A stretch of DNA of 64,000 nucleotides from Caulobacter endophyticus (GTDB lineage Bacteria; Pseudomonadota; Alphaproteobacteria; Caulobacterales; Caulobacteraceae), in contig NZ_JARQWV010000011.1 of assembly GCF_029543245.1 (NCBI RefSeq), forward strand, positions 62,001 through 126,000, written 5' to 3'. The position numbers were made by a program, and so were the translations under genes. The first letter of the stretch is position 1; every line of letters begins with the position of its first letter. Positions 34,598 to 45,007 of the stretch are shown in pieces. The notes beneath the pieces are model-generated. The model saw nothing but the letters and a program-made list of their open reading frames with translations. It did no database searches and had not been told where the DNA came from.

Positions 34598-35430
34598 CAG
34601 CGCGGCTCGACGCCGTAGACGAAGAGGCCCAGGTCGTCGGCGCAGGCGATGACCTGGTCGCGGTCGACGATCAGCAGGCGGCCCGCCTCGCCCACCACCC
34701 CGGCCAAGCCGGCGCGCGCGGCGCGCTGGATGGTGGCGACGCCGATGGTGGGCAGGTCGACCTTGGTCTCCTGGATCGGCTTGGGCGCCTTGGCCAGGAC
34801 GCCCTTGGGCGCCTCGGGGCAGCCCCGGATCGCCTGCGGCAGGTCGGCGACACGGCGCAGCATGGCGTCGGTGCCCTCCTGGGCCTCCACGGCCAGAACG
34901 AGACCATCGCAGACCACGGCGCCCTGCCCCACGTCCAGCCCGCCGATGGCGCGGGCCACGGCCAGGGCGCGGTCGATGTCGGCGCCGTGCTGCTCGCGCG
35001 GGGCGTAGCGGCCCAGCGGGCCGGCCGGCAAAGTCATCTCGCCGCGCACCTCGTGGGCGCCCTCGACGACGAAGCCTTCCTTCTCGAACTCTGTCAGCAC
35101 GCGGCGTAGCAGGGCGTCGTCGCCCTCGCGTGCGGCCTTGATCAAGCCCGGCAGCACCTTCACGCCCCGGAAATCGGGGATCAGGGCCGAAAAATCGGGG
35201 CGATCGACGACGCCGGCGAAGCAGACGGCCTCGCAGCCCTCTTCCTTCAGCGCCTTGAAGGCCTTGCCGAACTCGGCGATGCCGACCTCGATACCGGGAT
35301 ACTGCTCCAGCGACGGATCGGCGAAGCCCCTGACGCGCATGACCGAGAACGGCCGTCCGGCGCGCTCGCAATGGGCGGCCAGTTCGATCGGCAGGGCCCC
35401 GCCGCCGGCGATCAGTCCAAGCTTGCGCAA
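34597..35430 (-). CDS. lpxI: UDP-2,3-diacylglucosamine diphosphatase LpxI
   Basis: A 277-residue enzyme that releases lipid X from UDP-diacylglucosamine; LpxI replaces LpxH in many alphaproteobacteria and was characterised in Caulobacter. The N-terminus LRKLGLIAGGGALPIELAAH and the C-terminal domain with DIDRALAVARAIGGLDVGQG and TIGVATIQRAARAGLAGV match the family. I choose TTG 35430 (2 bases after the lpxA stop) because it gives the standard MRKLGLIAGGG start; a TTG at 35457 would overlap lpxA. Confidence 0.93.
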   Translation of the reverse strand: MRKLGLIAGGGALPIELAAHCERAGRPFSVMRVRGFADPSLEQYPGIEVGIAEFGKAFKALKEEGCEAVCFAGVVDRPDFSALIPDFRGVKVLPGLIKAAREGDDALLRRVLTEFEKEGFVVEGAHEVRGEMTLPAGPLGRYAPREQHGADIDRALAVARAIGGLDVGQGAVVCDGLVLAVEAQEGTDAMLRRVADLPQAIRGCPEAPKGVLAKAPKPIQETKVDLPTIGVATIQRAARAGLAGVVGEAGRLLIVDRDQVIACADDLGLFVYGVEPR

Positions 35431-35432
35431 GA

Positions 35433-36227
35433 TCAGACCTCGCGCTCGGGCAGGCAAAGCGGGCGGTTACCGTCGTCGCGAATGAACGCGATGATCTCCA
35501 TCACCTCGGGAATGGAGGCATAGGTCTCGGCCGCGTCGTCCAGGCGCTCCTGGAAGGTGCCTTCGTCGGCGAACATCATGCGATAGGCCGAACGCAGGGC
35601 GTTGATCGCCTCGCGCGAGAAGCCCCGGCGCTTGAGGCCGACGAGGTTCAGGCCCTCGAGGTGGGCGTGGTTGCCCCACACCGAGCCGTAGGGGATGACG
35701 TCCTTGGTCACCGCCGCCAGGCCGCCGATGAAGCTGTAGCGGCCCACGCGCGAGAACTGGTGGATGGCCGCCAGGCCGCCGACGAACACGAAATTGCCGA
35801 CGTCGACATGCCCGCCCAGGGTCGCGCCCTTGGCCAGAACCACATTGTCGCCGACCGCGCAGTCGTGGGCCACGTGGGCCTCGGCCATAAAGAAGCCGTC
35901 CGCGCCGATCGTGGTGACGCCGCGGCCCGAGGCGGTGCCGGTGTTCATCGTCACCTGTTCGCGGATGACGTTGCGGGCGCCGATGACCAGTTCCGTGCGC
36001 TCGCCCTTGTAGCCCAGATGCTGCGGCGGACCGCCAAGCGCCGAGAAGGCGTGGACGACGGTGTCCTCGCCGATGGTGGTGACGCCATCGACCACCACGT
36101 GCGACAGCAGGCGCACGCGGGCCTGCAGGGTCACGTCCGGGCCGACGATGCAGAACGGCCCGATCTCGACGTCTTCGCCCAGCTGGGCGCCGGCGTCGAC
36201 GATGGCGGTCGGATGGATTTTCGTCAT
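35433..36227 (-). CDS. lpxA: Acyl-ACP--UDP-N-acetylglucosamine O-acyltransferase
   Basis: A 264-residue left-handed beta-helix trimer catalysing the first step of lipid A synthesis. The hexapeptide repeats run from residue 3 to about 190, and the catalytic histidine region is [20 protein letters not shown]. The helical C-terminus includes [20 protein letters not shown]. Its ATG overlaps the fabZ stop (ATGA). Confidence 0.97.
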   Translation of the reverse strand: MTKIHPTAIVDAGAQLGEDVEIGPFCIVGPDVTLQARVRLLSHVVVDGVTTIGEDTVVHAFSALGGPPQHLGYKGERTELVIGARNVIREQVTMNTGTASGRGVTTIGADGFFMAEAHVAHDCAVGDNVVLAKGATLGGHVDVGNFVFVGGLAAIHQFSRVGRYSFIGGLAAVTKDVIPYGSVWGNHAHLEGLNLVGLKRRGFSREAINALRSAYRMMFADEGTFQERLDDAAETYASIPEVMEIIAFIRDDGNRPLCLPEREV

Positions 36228-36700
36228 TTCGTCGGGGTCTCCACGACCATGGCGGCGAACTCGACCTCGGCGGCGACCTTGTCGCCGATCTTGGCCACGC
36301 CCTTGAACTTGAAGATGCTGGAACGCGCGCGCAGCACCTCGACCTCCATGCGCAGGACGTCGCCCGGGCGCACGGGGTTGCGGAAGCGGGCGTTGTCGAC
36401 CGACATGAAGAAGATGGTCTTGCCGGCGGTGTCGACTTCCAGCGACTTGCTCATCAGCACCGCGCCCGTCTGGGCCAGGGCCTCGATGATCAGCACGCCG
36501 GGCATCACCGGATTGCCCGGGAAGTGGCCCTGGAAGAACGGCTCGTTCACCGTCACGCACTTGATGCCGACGATCGACTTGTGCGGCTCGTAGGCCTCGG
36601 CGCGGTCGACCAGCAGGAACGGGTAGCGGTGCGGGATCCGGGCGAGGATCTCGGCGATGTCGATGTCGGTCTGCGGGGCCGCGGTTTCGGTCTGGCTCAT
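36224..36700 (-). CDS. fabZ: 3-hydroxyacyl-ACP dehydratase FabZ
   Basis: A 158-residue hot-dog-fold dehydratase of fatty acid synthesis, competing with LpxA for hydroxymyristoyl-ACP. The catalytic His59 is in [13 protein letters not shown], with Glu73 in [10 protein letters not shown]. Start at MSQTETA, which overlaps the lpxD stop by 4 bases; the extra upstream frame lies inside lpxD. Placement between lpxD and lpxA is the classical order. Confidence 0.97.
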   Translation of the reverse strand: MSQTETAAPQTDIDIAEILARIPHRYPFLLVDRAEAYEPHKSIVGIKCVTVNEPFFQGHFPGNPVMPGVLIIEALAQTGAVLMSKSLEVDTAGKTIFFMSVDNARFRNPVRPGDVLRMEVEVLRARSSIFKFKGVAKIGDKVAAEVEFAAMVVETPTK

Positions 36701-37722
36701 GCCTCGTCTTTCATCCCCCGGCTGCGCGCGCTGCGCGACAGCCATGCGGTTTCTCGCAGCCACCGTTTGATCGGTCGCGCGGGAAACCCTGTCCATGTCT
36801 CGCCCGCCGGCACGTCCTTGAACACCGAGGCGGACGCCCCGATGCTGGCGCCGGGGCCGATCGTCAAGTGGTCGGCTACGCCGGCCTTGCCGCCGAAAGC
36901 GACGCCGTCGCCGACGACCGTGGTGCCCGACAGCCCCGTATAGGCCGCGAGCACGCAGTTACGGCCCAGCTGCACGTTGTGCGCAACGTGGACCAGATTG
37001 TCGATCTTGGTGTTCTCGCCCACCGTGGTGTCGTCGAAGGCGCCGCGATCGATGCAGCTGTTGGCGCCCAGCGTCACGCCGTCCTGCAGGACCACGCGGC
37101 CCAGCTGCGGCAGGTCGACCACGCCCCTGGCGCCGGGGGCCGCGCCGAAGCCCGCCTCCCCGATCACCGAACCCGCATGCAGGCTGACCCGGTCGCCGAT
37201 CAGGGCGAAGCCGACCACGGCGTTGGCGCCGATGAAACAGTCGCGGCCGATGGCGACGCCCGGGCCGATGACGGCGCCGGGGCTGATCGTCGTGCCACGC
37301 CCGATACGGGCGTCCTGGCCGATGATCACGCCCGGCGAAAGGCGCACGCCCTCCTCCAGCACGGCGGTGGAATGGATGGCGGCAGCGCCGGCCTCGTGGC
37401 GGCGCGGCGCGTAAAGACGCGCGGTCGCGGCCGCCCAGGCGGCCTGCGGATGCGGGGTCAGCAGCACGGCGCAGCCTTCAGGCGCGAACTCGCGATGCTG
37501 CGGACGCATGAAGATCGCCCCGGCCTTGCAGGCCGACAGGTTCTTGGCGCGACGGGGATCGGAAAGGAAGGAAACGGCGTCCGGCCCGGCGCCGTCCAGC
37601 GGCGCGACGGTGGCGATCAGGCGCTCGCCAAGGCCCGGATCGGCCAGTTCAGCGCCGCCGGCGACAGCCAGATCGGACACGGAAACCGGACCCAGGGTCT
37701 CGAAAAAGCGGGGGTCCGGCAT
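36697..37722 (-). CDS. lpxD: UDP-3-O-acylglucosamine N-acyltransferase
   Basis: A 341-residue acyltransferase for the third step of lipid A synthesis. The N-terminal domain binds uridine ([20 protein letters not shown]). The left-handed beta-helix follows from about residue 100, with the catalytic-histidine region [16 protein letters not shown]. The C-terminal helix is short. A GC-rich stem-loop lies between ompH and this gene. Confidence 0.96.
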   Translation of the reverse strand: MPDPRFFETLGPVSVSDLAVAGGAELADPGLGERLIATVAPLDGAGPDAVSFLSDPRRAKNLSACKAGAIFMRPQHREFAPEGCAVLLTPHPQAAWAAATARLYAPRRHEAGAAAIHSTAVLEEGVRLSPGVIIGQDARIGRGTTISPGAVIGPGVAIGRDCFIGANAVVGFALIGDRVSLHAGSVIGEAGFGAAPGARGVVDLPQLGRVVLQDGVTLGANSCIDRGAFDDTTVGENTKIDNLVHVAHNVQLGRNCVLAAYTGLSGTTVVGDGVAFGGKAGVADHLTIGPGASIGASASVFKDVPAGETWTGFPARPIKRWLRETAWLSRSARSRGMKDEA

Positions 37723-37814
37723 GGAAACCTCTCGACGACGGCCGTCCCGGGAATCGCCCGATACGGACGAAGTGTAGGCGGCCCAAAGCCGCCCCGAGTC
37801 AATGCCGTAACGGA

Positions 37815-37851
37815 AAGCGCCCGCCCGGCCGCAAAGGCCGAGCGGGCGCTT
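37815..37851 (-). terminator. Stem-loop in the ompH-lpxD spacer
   Basis: AAGCGCCCGC (37815-37824) pairs with 37842-37851 and an inner CGGCC/GGCCG pair (37826-37830, 37836-37840) extends it to about 15 bp with one mismatch and a 5-base loop. On the minus strand the tail is only CTTTCC, so it is likely a partial attenuator or an RNA processing site after ompH. Confidence 0.5.
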
Positions 37852-37858
37852 CCAGTGC

Positions 37859-38527
37859 TTAGCGCTGCAGCTGGGCGGCCAGTTGGGCGGCTTGCTGCGG
37901 GGTCAGCTTGGTGCGCTCCAGGGCCTGGAACGACGCGGCCTTGCCGCGGGCGTCCAGGGCGCTGACGATCTGCGGGGTGATGTCCATGGCCGGGTTGAAG
38001 ATGGCCACAGCGCTGCGCTCGAGCAGCACGCCGCATTGCTTGGACTGGTAGGCCGAGATCACGGCTGGCTGCAGCTCGACCGAGTAGGTCTGCTGGGCGG
38101 CGTCGGCGGTGGCGACCAGTTCCATCTGGGTGTGGGCGGCGTCGCGCTGCAGGGCGCTCTGCTCCAGCTCCAGGTCGGCCTTCTGCTTTTCACGGGCGTT
38201 GATGTCGGCGGCCGGGGTCTTGGCCGCGGCGTTGAACGCGTCGATCTTGGTCTGCAGGGCCTTTTCGCGAGCGGCCAGCGGCGACTCGGCGGTGGTCTGC
38301 AGGGCCTTCAGGCGGGCGTCGAGCGCCTTGCCGGTGGCCGAGGTGCCGCGCACGGCGCCGGCCGAGAACACGCAGAGGCTGGCGATCGGAGCGCCGTGGG
38401 TGATCGCCGGAGCGGCCGGGGCGGCCGGAGCCTTGGCCAGCGGGGCGGCGGCTTGAGCGAAGGCGCCCGAGGCCACGGCGAACGCGGCCAGGCCCGAAGC
38501 GGCGGCGGCGAAGAACTTGGAGGACAT
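37859..38527 (-). CDS. OmpH/Skp family periplasmic chaperone
   Basis: A 222-residue secreted protein of the OmpH/Skp family, which carries unfolded outer-membrane proteins to the BAM complex. The signal peptide covers residues 1-25 (ending AFAQ). Residues 46-60 form the strand entry (ASLCVFSAGAVRGTSATG). A long helical hairpin follows (about 65-150), and the C-terminal strand region is near QCGVLLERSAVAIFNPAMDI. Ala/Pro-rich spacer at 26-42. Located directly after bamA, as in most proteobacteria. Confidence 0.9.
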   Translation of the reverse strand: MSSKFFAAAASGLAAFAVASGAFAQAAAPLAKAPAAPAAPAITHGAPIASLCVFSAGAVRGTSATGKALDARLKALQTTAESPLAAREKALQTKIDAFNAAAKTPAADINAREKQKADLELEQSALQRDAAHTQMELVATADAAQQTYSVELQPAVISAYQSKQCGVLLERSAVAIFNPAMDITPQIVSALDARGKAASFQALERTKLTPQQAAQLAAQLQR

Positions 38528-38549
38528 GTCGTCTGAAGCCTTGTGGAGA

Positions 38550-40916
38550 TTAGAAACGAGTGGAGGTGGAGAACCGGAAGGTTTCCGTCCGGTCGTAGTC
38601 TTCCTTCGCCAGGATGCGGCTGATGTCGAACCGGATCGGTCCCATCGGCGACTTCCAGTCGATGCTGACGCCGGCCGAAGCACGCAGACCAAGGTTGTCC
38701 TTGATCGTCGTGCTGAACACGCCGGGCGAAGTCTGGCGGTCAACGTCGTCCAGCTGGCCGGCGGTGCCGAAGTCCGAGAACAGCGCGGCCTTGATGCCGT
38801 ACTGCTCGGGCAGGAAGGTCGGGATCGTCAGCTCCAGCGAACCGATCGCGTACAGCTTGGCGCCCAGGGCGCTGTTGTCGGTAAGCGTGTCGCGCGGGCC
38901 GATACCGGCCGTCTCGAAGCCGCGGAACGACTGGCCGCCCTTGTAGAAACGGTCGTTGATGCGGACGCTGTCGCCGCCCCAGCCTTCGATGTAGCCCGCC
39001 GAACCGGTGGCGCTGAACACGAAGTCCTTGTTGAAACCCCAGTACCAGCCGCCGTCGACCTCGGTCTTGAGGTAGTTCACGTCGCCGCCGAAGCCGGCAA
39101 GGTCCTGGTTGAGGTCGGCGAAGAAGCCGCGGGTCGGACGCAGCGGATCGTTCCGCTTGTCCAGGCGCAGGCCGTAGCCGAACAGCGAGGTCATGTAGGC
39201 GCCGCGCTGGGCGCAGAGCACGGTCGAGACGGTGTTCTGGCCGGGGATGCAGTAGCTGTCGGCCACGTCCACCTCGTCCTGGCGCAGCGTGTAGCGCAAG
39301 CTCATCGAGGTGTTCTGCGTCAAACCGAAGCCCATGGTGAAGCCGCCGCCCAACGACTTGGTGTCGTAAGCCGCGAACTCGCTGAGGTCATATCGGTACG
39401 AATAGAGGTTCACGCCCGCGGCCAAATTGCGGCCCAGGAAGCGCGGCTCGGTGAATGCGAAGTCGACCTGCTGCCGCAGCGAGCCCACCGACACGCGCGC
39501 GCGCAGGTTCTGGCCGCGGCCGCGGAAGTTGCGCTGGGTGACGCCGACATCGAGCACCAGCTGATCGACCGAGCTGTAGCCAGCGCTGAACGACAGTTCG
39601 CCCGTCGGCTGTTCCTCGACCTTGACCCGCAGGTTGGTGCGGTCCGGGGCGGTGCTGGGCACCTCCTCGATGGTCACGTCCTTGAAGAAGCCAAGGCGGC
39701 GCATGTTGTTGCGCGACCGGTCGACCAGGACGCGGTTGTAGGCATCGCCCTCGGCCACTTCCATTTCGCGGCGCAGGACGTAGTCCAGCGTGGCGGTGTT
39801 GCCGACGATGTCGATGCGGTCGACGTAGACGCGCGGGCCTTCACGCACCGAGAACACCACGTCGACCGTCTGGGTCTCGCGGTTGGGCACATAGCGCGGA
39901 CGCACGTCCACGAAGGCGAAGCCCGCCGCGCCCGCCGCGAAGGTCAGGGCGTCGGTGGCCTGCTCGATACGCTCGTCCTCGTAGATCTGGCCGGTCTTGA
40001 TCGGCAGGATCTGGGCCAGCAGGTTGCCGTCCAGCTTCTTCAGCTCGGTTTCGACGGTGACCTTGCCGAACTTGTACTTGGGGCCTTCGTCGATCGTGTA
40101 GGTGACCGCGAAGCCGTTCTTGTCGGTCGCCAGCTCGGCCGTGGTGGCCACGACGCGGAAGTCGAAGAAGCCGCGGTTGCGGTAGTACTTGCGCAGCTGT
40201 TCGCGGTCGTACTCGATCCGGTCAGGGTCGTAGTTGTCGTTGCTGGTCAGGAACTTGTACCAGTGCGACTCCTTGGTGACGATGACGTCGGAGAGTTCGT
40301 TGTCCGAGAACTCCTTGTTGCCCAGGAAGTTGACGCCCAGGACGCCGCTCTTGGGGCCTTCGTTGATTTCGAACACCAGGTCGACGCGCTTCTGCGGCAG
40401 CTCGACCACCTTCGGCGTCACGGTCGCCGAGATGCGGCCCGAACGGCGATAGAGTTCGATGATGCGCTGGACGTCGGCCTGCACCTTGGCGCGGGTGAAG
40501 ATGCCGCGCGGACGGATCTGCACTTCGTCCTTCAGCTTGTCTTCCTTGAGGGCCGAGTTCCCTTCGAAGACCACCTGGTTGATGATCGGGTTCTCGACGA
40601 CCTTGACCACCAGGTCGCCGCCGACCAGTTCGATCGAGACGTCGGCGAACAGATCGGTGCGGCCGAGGGTCTTCAGCGCCAGGTCGAGGCGGGCCGGATC
40701 GACCGTCTCGCCGGGCTGGATCGGCAGATAAGAGAGCACGGTGCCCGCCTCGATCCGCTCGTTGCCCTGCACGACGATGCGCTGGACCACGCCCGAGGCC
40801 TGGGCCTGGGCGAACGCCGCCTGCGGCGCGATCAGGGCGGTGGAGCCGAAGAGAAGCGCAACGCCGGTGGCGAACGCGGCGCTATGGGCGCGAATTTTGC
40901 TCATGGGACCAATCAT
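38550..40916 (-). CDS. bamA: Outer-membrane protein assembly factor BamA
   Basis: A 788-residue Omp85 protein, the core of the BAM complex. Signal peptide to about residue 36, five POTRA domains (about 42-440), and a 16-strand barrel ending in Phe (STRF). The conserved barrel-loop region is seen as KGGQSFRGFETAGIGPRD. ATG 40916 (MIGPMSKIR) is chosen, 18 bases after the rseP stop; ATG 40904 (MSKIR) is equally possible. It sits between rseP and ompH. Confidence 0.96.
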   Translation of the reverse strand: MIGPMSKIRAHSAAFATGVALLFGSTALIAPQAAFAQAQASGVVQRIVVQGNERIEAGTVLSYLPIQPGETVDPARLDLALKTLGRTDLFADVSIELVGGDLVVKVVENPIINQVVFEGNSALKEDKLKDEVQIRPRGIFTRAKVQADVQRIIELYRRSGRISATVTPKVVELPQKRVDLVFEINEGPKSGVLGVNFLGNKEFSDNELSDVIVTKESHWYKFLTSNDNYDPDRIEYDREQLRKYYRNRGFFDFRVVATTAELATDKNGFAVTYTIDEGPKYKFGKVTVETELKKLDGNLLAQILPIKTGQIYEDERIEQATDALTFAAGAAGFAFVDVRPRYVPNRETQTVDVVFSVREGPRVYVDRIDIVGNTATLDYVLRREMEVAEGDAYNRVLVDRSRNNMRRLGFFKDVTIEEVPSTAPDRTNLRVKVEEQPTGELSFSAGYSSVDQLVLDVGVTQRNFRGRGQNLRARVSVGSLRQQVDFAFTEPRFLGRNLAAGVNLYSYRYDLSEFAAYDTKSLGGGFTMGFGLTQNTSMSLRYTLRQDEVDVADSYCIPGQNTVSTVLCAQRGAYMTSLFGYGLRLDKRNDPLRPTRGFFADLNQDLAGFGGDVNYLKTEVDGGWYWGFNKDFVFSATGSAGYIEGWGGDSVRINDRFYKGGQSFRGFETAGIGPRDTLTDNSALGAKLYAIGSLELTIPTFLPEQYGIKAALFSDFGTAGQLDDVDRQTSPGVFSTTIKDNLGLRASAGVSIDWKSPMGPIRFDISRILAKEDYDRTETFRFSTSTRF

Positions 40917-40933
40917 GGACGGGCGGCGATCGT

Positions 40934-42130
40934 TCACGTGAACAGGCCGCCGATGAATTTGAACACGTCGTAGCGGTTGAGGTCGTTCCACGCCGCGAAC
41001 AGCATGAAACAAAGGATCAAGGCAAGGCCGGCGCGGAAACCCGCGGCCTGGAAGTCGGCCCGCAGGGGACGCCGGAAGACGGCCTCGTAGGCGTAGAGCA
41101 GCAGGTGCCCGCCATCCAGCACCGGGATCGGCAGCAGGTTCATGAACCCGATGCTGACCGACAGGCTGGCGATCAGGATGGCCTGGCTGGCGACCGTGCG
41201 GATGATCATGGTCTTGACGTCGGGCGCGCCCTCGACGCTGGCCTGGGTCACCGCGCCGGCGGTCTTGCCGATGCCGATGATGCCGCTGATCTGGTCGGCC
41301 GGCAGTTGGCCGGTCACCAGGCGCCCGAGATAGAAGCCGATGGTCTTGAGCATGTCCCAGACCTGCACCGTGGCGCGGGGGACGGCCATCCAGATCGAGG
41401 AGCGCTCGAAATAGCCGCGGCCGGTCAGAGATACGCCCAGGCGGCCCACCTTCACGCGGCCGGCGATCTCGTCCTTCTGCTCGACCAGCACCGGCGTGGC
41501 GGTCAGCTTCAGTTCCTGCTGGGCGCGCTGCACGGTGAACTCGACCGGCAGCTTGGCGCGCAGGCTGACATAGGCCGAGACGTCGCGGTAGTTCTCGACG
41601 GCCTTGCCGTCCATCTTCACGATCACGTCTGCGGGCTGGAAGCCGGCGGCGGCGGCTGCGCTGCCCGGCTCCACGCCGTGAACGATGACCTGGGTCTTGA
41701 GGTCGCCGATGGCCACCTGCATCACCGCGAAGACCAGGATGGCCAGGATGAAATTGGCGATCGGACCGGCGGCGGCGATGATCGCCCGCTGCCAGACCGG
41801 CTTGAAATGGAAGTACTGCTTGAGCGCGGCGGCGCCTTCGCGATCAGCGATCTCGCGCTTCATTTCGTCGAGATCGTTTTGGTCGGGCACGCTGGCGGCG
41901 TTCTCGTCGCCGGCGAAGCGCACGTAGCCGCCCAGCGGGATCGAGGCGATCCGCCACTCCACGCCGTGCTTGTCGCGCCAGGAAATCAGGGGCGAGCCAA
42001 AGCCGATGGAGAAGCGATCGATCGCCACCCCACAGGCCCGCGCGGCCCAATAGTGTCCCAGCTCGTGCACCGTCACCACGACGGACAGCACGATGACCAT
42101 GGACACGATCGCGATCAGAAGACCGATCAT
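40934..42130 (-). CDS. rseP: Site-2 membrane metalloprotease RseP (MmpA-type)
   Basis: A 398-residue intramembrane zinc protease. The HExxH motif is HELGH at residues 22-26 in the first transmembrane helix. One PDZ domain is seen around residues 130-215 (VEPGSAAAAAGFQPADVIVKMDGK), and the third zinc ligand lies in NLLPIPVLDGGHLL near residue 345. Caulobacter MmpA is an RseP-type protease that clears the polarity factor PodJ fragment. Located between dxr and bamA, a widely conserved order. Confidence 0.95.
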   Translation of the reverse strand: MIGLLIAIVSMVIVLSVVVTVHELGHYWAARACGVAIDRFSIGFGSPLISWRDKHGVEWRIASIPLGGYVRFAGDENAASVPDQNDLDEMKREIADREGAAALKQYFHFKPVWQRAIIAAAGPIANFILAILVFAVMQVAIGDLKTQVIVHGVEPGSAAAAAGFQPADVIVKMDGKAVENYRDVSAYVSLRAKLPVEFTVQRAQQELKLTATPVLVEQKDEIAGRVKVGRLGVSLTGRGYFERSSIWMAVPRATVQVWDMLKTIGFYLGRLVTGQLPADQISGIIGIGKTAGAVTQASVEGAPDVKTMIIRTVASQAILIASLSVSIGFMNLLPIPVLDGGHLLLYAYEAVFRRPLRADFQAAGFRAGLALILCFMLFAAWNDLNRYDVFKFIGGLFT

Positions 42131-42161
42131 CGGCTTGGAATCAGAGCTCCCCGGTCACTTC

Positions 42162-43352
42162 CTAATGCCGCTTTTGAGCGACAACCTCGGCCGCAATACG
42201 GCGAGCGGAACCGTCGATCATGACGGCTGTATCAAGAACGTCACCTGCCGTTACGGCGAGGTCCCCTACCCCGTTCATGCGTTCCAGCGTCCCCTCAACC
42301 GACGCGGCAATATCGAGAAAGCCGATCTGCCGGTCAAGGAAAGCCGCGACGGCGATTTCATTCGCCGCGTTCATGGCGGTCGGCGCCCCGCAGCCGAGAC
42401 GCAACGCCTCGCGCGCGACGCCCAGCAGCGGGAAGCGCGAAAGGTCCGGATCCTCGAAGGTCAGCTGGCCGTAGGCGCCCAGATCCAGGGGCTTGGCCGG
42501 CCATGCCAGGCGCTCGGGCCAGGAGTAGGCATAGGAGATCGGGCTGCGCATGTCGGGCGGCCCCAGCTGCGCCAGGGTCGAGCCGTCGGTGTACTCCACC
42601 AGGCTGTGAATCACCGACTGCGGGTGAATGACGACGCCGATGCGCTCCTCGGGCGTGTCGAACAGGTAGGAGGCCTCGATCATCTCGAGCCCCTTGTTCA
42701 TCATCGTCGCGGAATCGACCGAGATCTTGGCGCCCATCGACCAGTTGGGATGGGCGATCGCCTGCTCGGGCGTGGCGGCGGCCATCTGCTCGCGGGTCCA
42801 GGTGCGGAACGGGCCGCCCGAAGCGGTCAGGATCAGGCGCGCTACGCGGTCCAGGCAGGCCGGCTGCAGCACCTGGAAGATGGCCGAATGCTCGGAATCG
42901 ACGGGAATCACCGTGCCGCCGGCCTCGTGGGAGATCCGCAGCAGCTCGGGCCCGGCGCAGACCAGGCTTTCCTTGTTGGCCAGGGCCACCACGGCGCCGG
43001 TGCGGGCGGCCGCCAGGGTGGGCGCAAGGCCCGCCGCGCCGACGATCGCCGACATCACCCAGTCCGCGCCCATGGCCGCGGCCTGCGCAACGGCCGCCGA
43101 ACCGGCGGCGGCCTCGACGCCTGACCCGGCCAGGCGCTCGCGCAGCTCGCCCAGCAGGGCCTCGTCCTCGATCACCGCCACCTTCGGACGCCAGCGCAGC
43201 GCCTGCTGCGCCAGTCGCTCGACATTGCGGCCGGCCGCCAGGGCCAGGATATCGACCGGAACCTTGGACTGCTCGAAGAGATCGAGGGTGGAAACGCCGA
43301 TGGAGCCGGTCGAGCCGAGCACCACCACCTTACGAACGGTCAAGGCAGCCAT
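42162..43352 (-). CDS. dxr: 1-deoxy-D-xylulose-5-phosphate reductoisomerase
   Basis: A 396-residue NADPH enzyme forming MEP in isoprenoid synthesis. The dinucleotide motif is [13 protein letters not shown] at residues 13-25. [30 protein letters not shown] and the substrate-site [20 protein letters not shown] are all present. Start ATG overlaps the end of cdsA by 13 bases. It feeds UppS, encoded nearby, with isoprenoid precursors. Confidence 0.97.
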   Translation of the reverse strand: MAALTVRKVVVLGSTGSIGVSTLDLFEQSKVPVDILALAAGRNVERLAQQALRWRPKVAVIEDEALLGELRERLAGSGVEAAAGSAAVAQAAAMGADWVMSAIVGAAGLAPTLAAARTGAVVALANKESLVCAGPELLRISHEAGGTVIPVDSEHSAIFQVLQPACLDRVARLILTASGGPFRTWTREQMAAATPEQAIAHPNWSMGAKISVDSATMMNKGLEMIEASYLFDTPEERIGVVIHPQSVIHSLVEYTDGSTLAQLGPPDMRSPISYAYSWPERLAWPAKPLDLGAYGQLTFEDPDLSRFPLLGVAREALRLGCGAPTAMNAANEIAVAAFLDRQIGFLDIAASVEGTLERMNGVGDLAVTAGDVLDTAVMIDGSARRIAAEVVAQKRH

Positions 43353-44188
43353 CCCCACTGGTCGAACAGGCGCACCGCGGCGATGACGATGGCGGCGAAC
43401 ATCAGGCCGTCGACCCGGTCGAGCAGCCCGCCGTGGCCGGGGATCAGGTCGCCCGAGTCCTTCACGCCGAAGCGGCGCTTGAGCATCGATTCCCAAAGGT
43501 CGCCGGTCATGGTGGCCAGCCCGCCCAGGAAGCCGATGACGGCGGCCACCGGCCAGGTCAGGTCCATGTCGGGCAGGCGCGGCAGGGCCTGGGCCAGCAG
43601 GTCGACGCCGACCGCCGCCAGAGCCGCGGCCAGCAGGCCGCCGAAGAAACCCGACCAGGTCTTGTTGGGCGAGAACCGGGGCCACAGCTTGGGCCCCTTC
43701 AGGATGCTGCCCGTGACATAGGCGAAGATGTCGGCGAACCAGGTCACCGCGAACAGCAGCAGGGTCCAGGACAGGCCGGCCGGGCTGAGCCGCAGCCACA
43801 GCAGGGTGATGCAGGCCGGCGCGATGTAGATCACGCCATAGGCCGCGTCGGCCCGGCGCTCGACCGCGCCGCGCGCCAGCAGGGCGGCTGCGGCGGCGCC
43901 GGCGGCGGCCAGCGGCCAAGTCAGGATGTAGTGGCCGCGGAACGCCGCGACGAGCGAGATCAGCACCGCCACGCCCACGGCGATGGCGACGCCGACCGGG
44001 GCCTTGGGGGCGCTCATCATGCCCCACTCCCGCGCCAGCAGCGCGGTGCAGACGGCCAACAGAAGCAGGAACCACACCTGGCCGAACCAGACGGCGGCCA
44101 CGACCGTGGGTACGAGCACCGTGGCCGAAACCACGCGCGTACCCAGATTGCCCCAGTTGAAGCGCTTAGCCGGCGACGGCGACGTCAT
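43340..44188 (-). CDS. cdsA: Phosphatidate cytidylyltransferase
   Basis: A 282-residue integral membrane enzyme making CDP-diacylglycerol for phospholipids. The family signature [22 protein letters not shown] is near the C-terminus. About seven or eight transmembrane helices. I choose ATG 44188 ([12 protein letters not shown]), which has GGAGG 11 bases upstream and overlaps uppS by 23 bases. ATG 44206 and GTG 44218 are longer alternatives. Confidence 0.94.
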   Translation of the reverse strand: MTSPSPAKRFNWGNLGTRVVSATVLVPTVVAAVWFGQVWFLLLLAVCTALLAREWGMMSAPKAPVGVAIAVGVAVLISLVAAFRGHYILTWPLAAAGAAAAALLARGAVERRADAAYGVIYIAPACITLLWLRLSPAGLSWTLLLFAVTWFADIFAYVTGSILKGPKLWPRFSPNKTWSGFFGGLLAAALAAVGVDLLAQALPRLPDMDLTWPVAAVIGFLGGLATMTGDLWESMLKRRFGVKDSGDLIPGHGGLLDRVDGLMFAAIVIAAVRLFDQWGWLP

Positions 44189-44942
44189 CGGCCGCAATGC
44201 CTCCATAGCGCCGGTCACGGCTACGATATTCCGCGACGGCGGCGGCGAGGTGCTCGGGCCCGTAATCGGGCCACAGCACGTCCTGGAACACCAGTTCCGC
44301 GTAGGCGCATTCCCACAGCAGGAAATTCGAGATCCGATGCTCGCCGCTGGTGCGCACGATAAGGTCCGGAGCCGGCGCCGCCGAGGTCGACAGGAACGAG
44401 CCGAACATCGCCTCGTTCAGGTCAGCCGCCCTCGCCTCCCCCCGCTCCACCTGCTCGGCGAACCGGCGCGCGGCGTCGGCGATATCGGCCTGGCCGCCAT
44501 AGTTGAACGCCACCTGCAGCAGGAAGCTGTCGTTGTGGGCGGTGCGGCGCTCGGCCCGCTCGATCACTTCCAGCACGTCGGGCGACAGGCCCGTGCGGCG
44601 ACCGATGATCCGCACACGGACGCCTTCACGGCTGAGCCGCTCAAGGTCCGATTCGACATAGGCCTTGAGCAGGCCCATCAGTTCGGAGACTTCCTGGGCC
44701 GGACGGCGCCAGTTCTCGGTCGAGAAGCCGAACACTGTCAGCACGCCTACGCCGGCCGAGGGCGCGCCCTCGACCGTGCGCTTGAGCGCATTGACGCCGG
44801 CCCGGTGACCCAGCGCGCGCGGCATGCCGCGGCGCTTGGCCCACCGGCCGTTGCCGTCCATGATGATGGCCGCATGCAGTCCCGCGCCGGCCTCGCCCCC
44901 GGGGCGCGCGGTCTTGGTCTGCAGGCCGGTCTTCGGCGACAT
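44166..44942 (-). CDS. uppS: Undecaprenyl pyrophosphate synthase
   Basis: A 258-residue cis-prenyltransferase that makes the C55 lipid carrier for peptidoglycan and O-antigen. The active-site Asp29 sits in IIMDGNGRWAKRRG, and FGFSTENWRRP and the C-terminal PDLIVRTSGEHRISNFLLWE are family motifs. The N-terminal 20 residues are variable. Downstream of frr with 65 bases between them. Confidence 0.96.
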   Translation of the reverse strand: MSPKTGLQTKTARPGGEAGAGLHAAIIMDGNGRWAKRRGMPRALGHRAGVNALKRTVEGAPSAGVGVLTVFGFSTENWRRPAQEVSELMGLLKAYVESDLERLSREGVRVRIIGRRTGLSPDVLEVIERAERRTAHNDSFLLQVAFNYGGQADIADAARRFAEQVERGEARAADLNEAMFGSFLSTSAAPAPDLIVRTSGEHRISNFLLWECAYAELVFQDVLWPDYGPEHLAAAVAEYRSRDRRYGGIAADDVAVAG

Positions 44943-45007
44943 GCGCTCTTAGCCTTCCCTTCTCATCCCCCAGGAGCCCGCTGATCGGGTCTGACCAGAG
45001 AGGACGG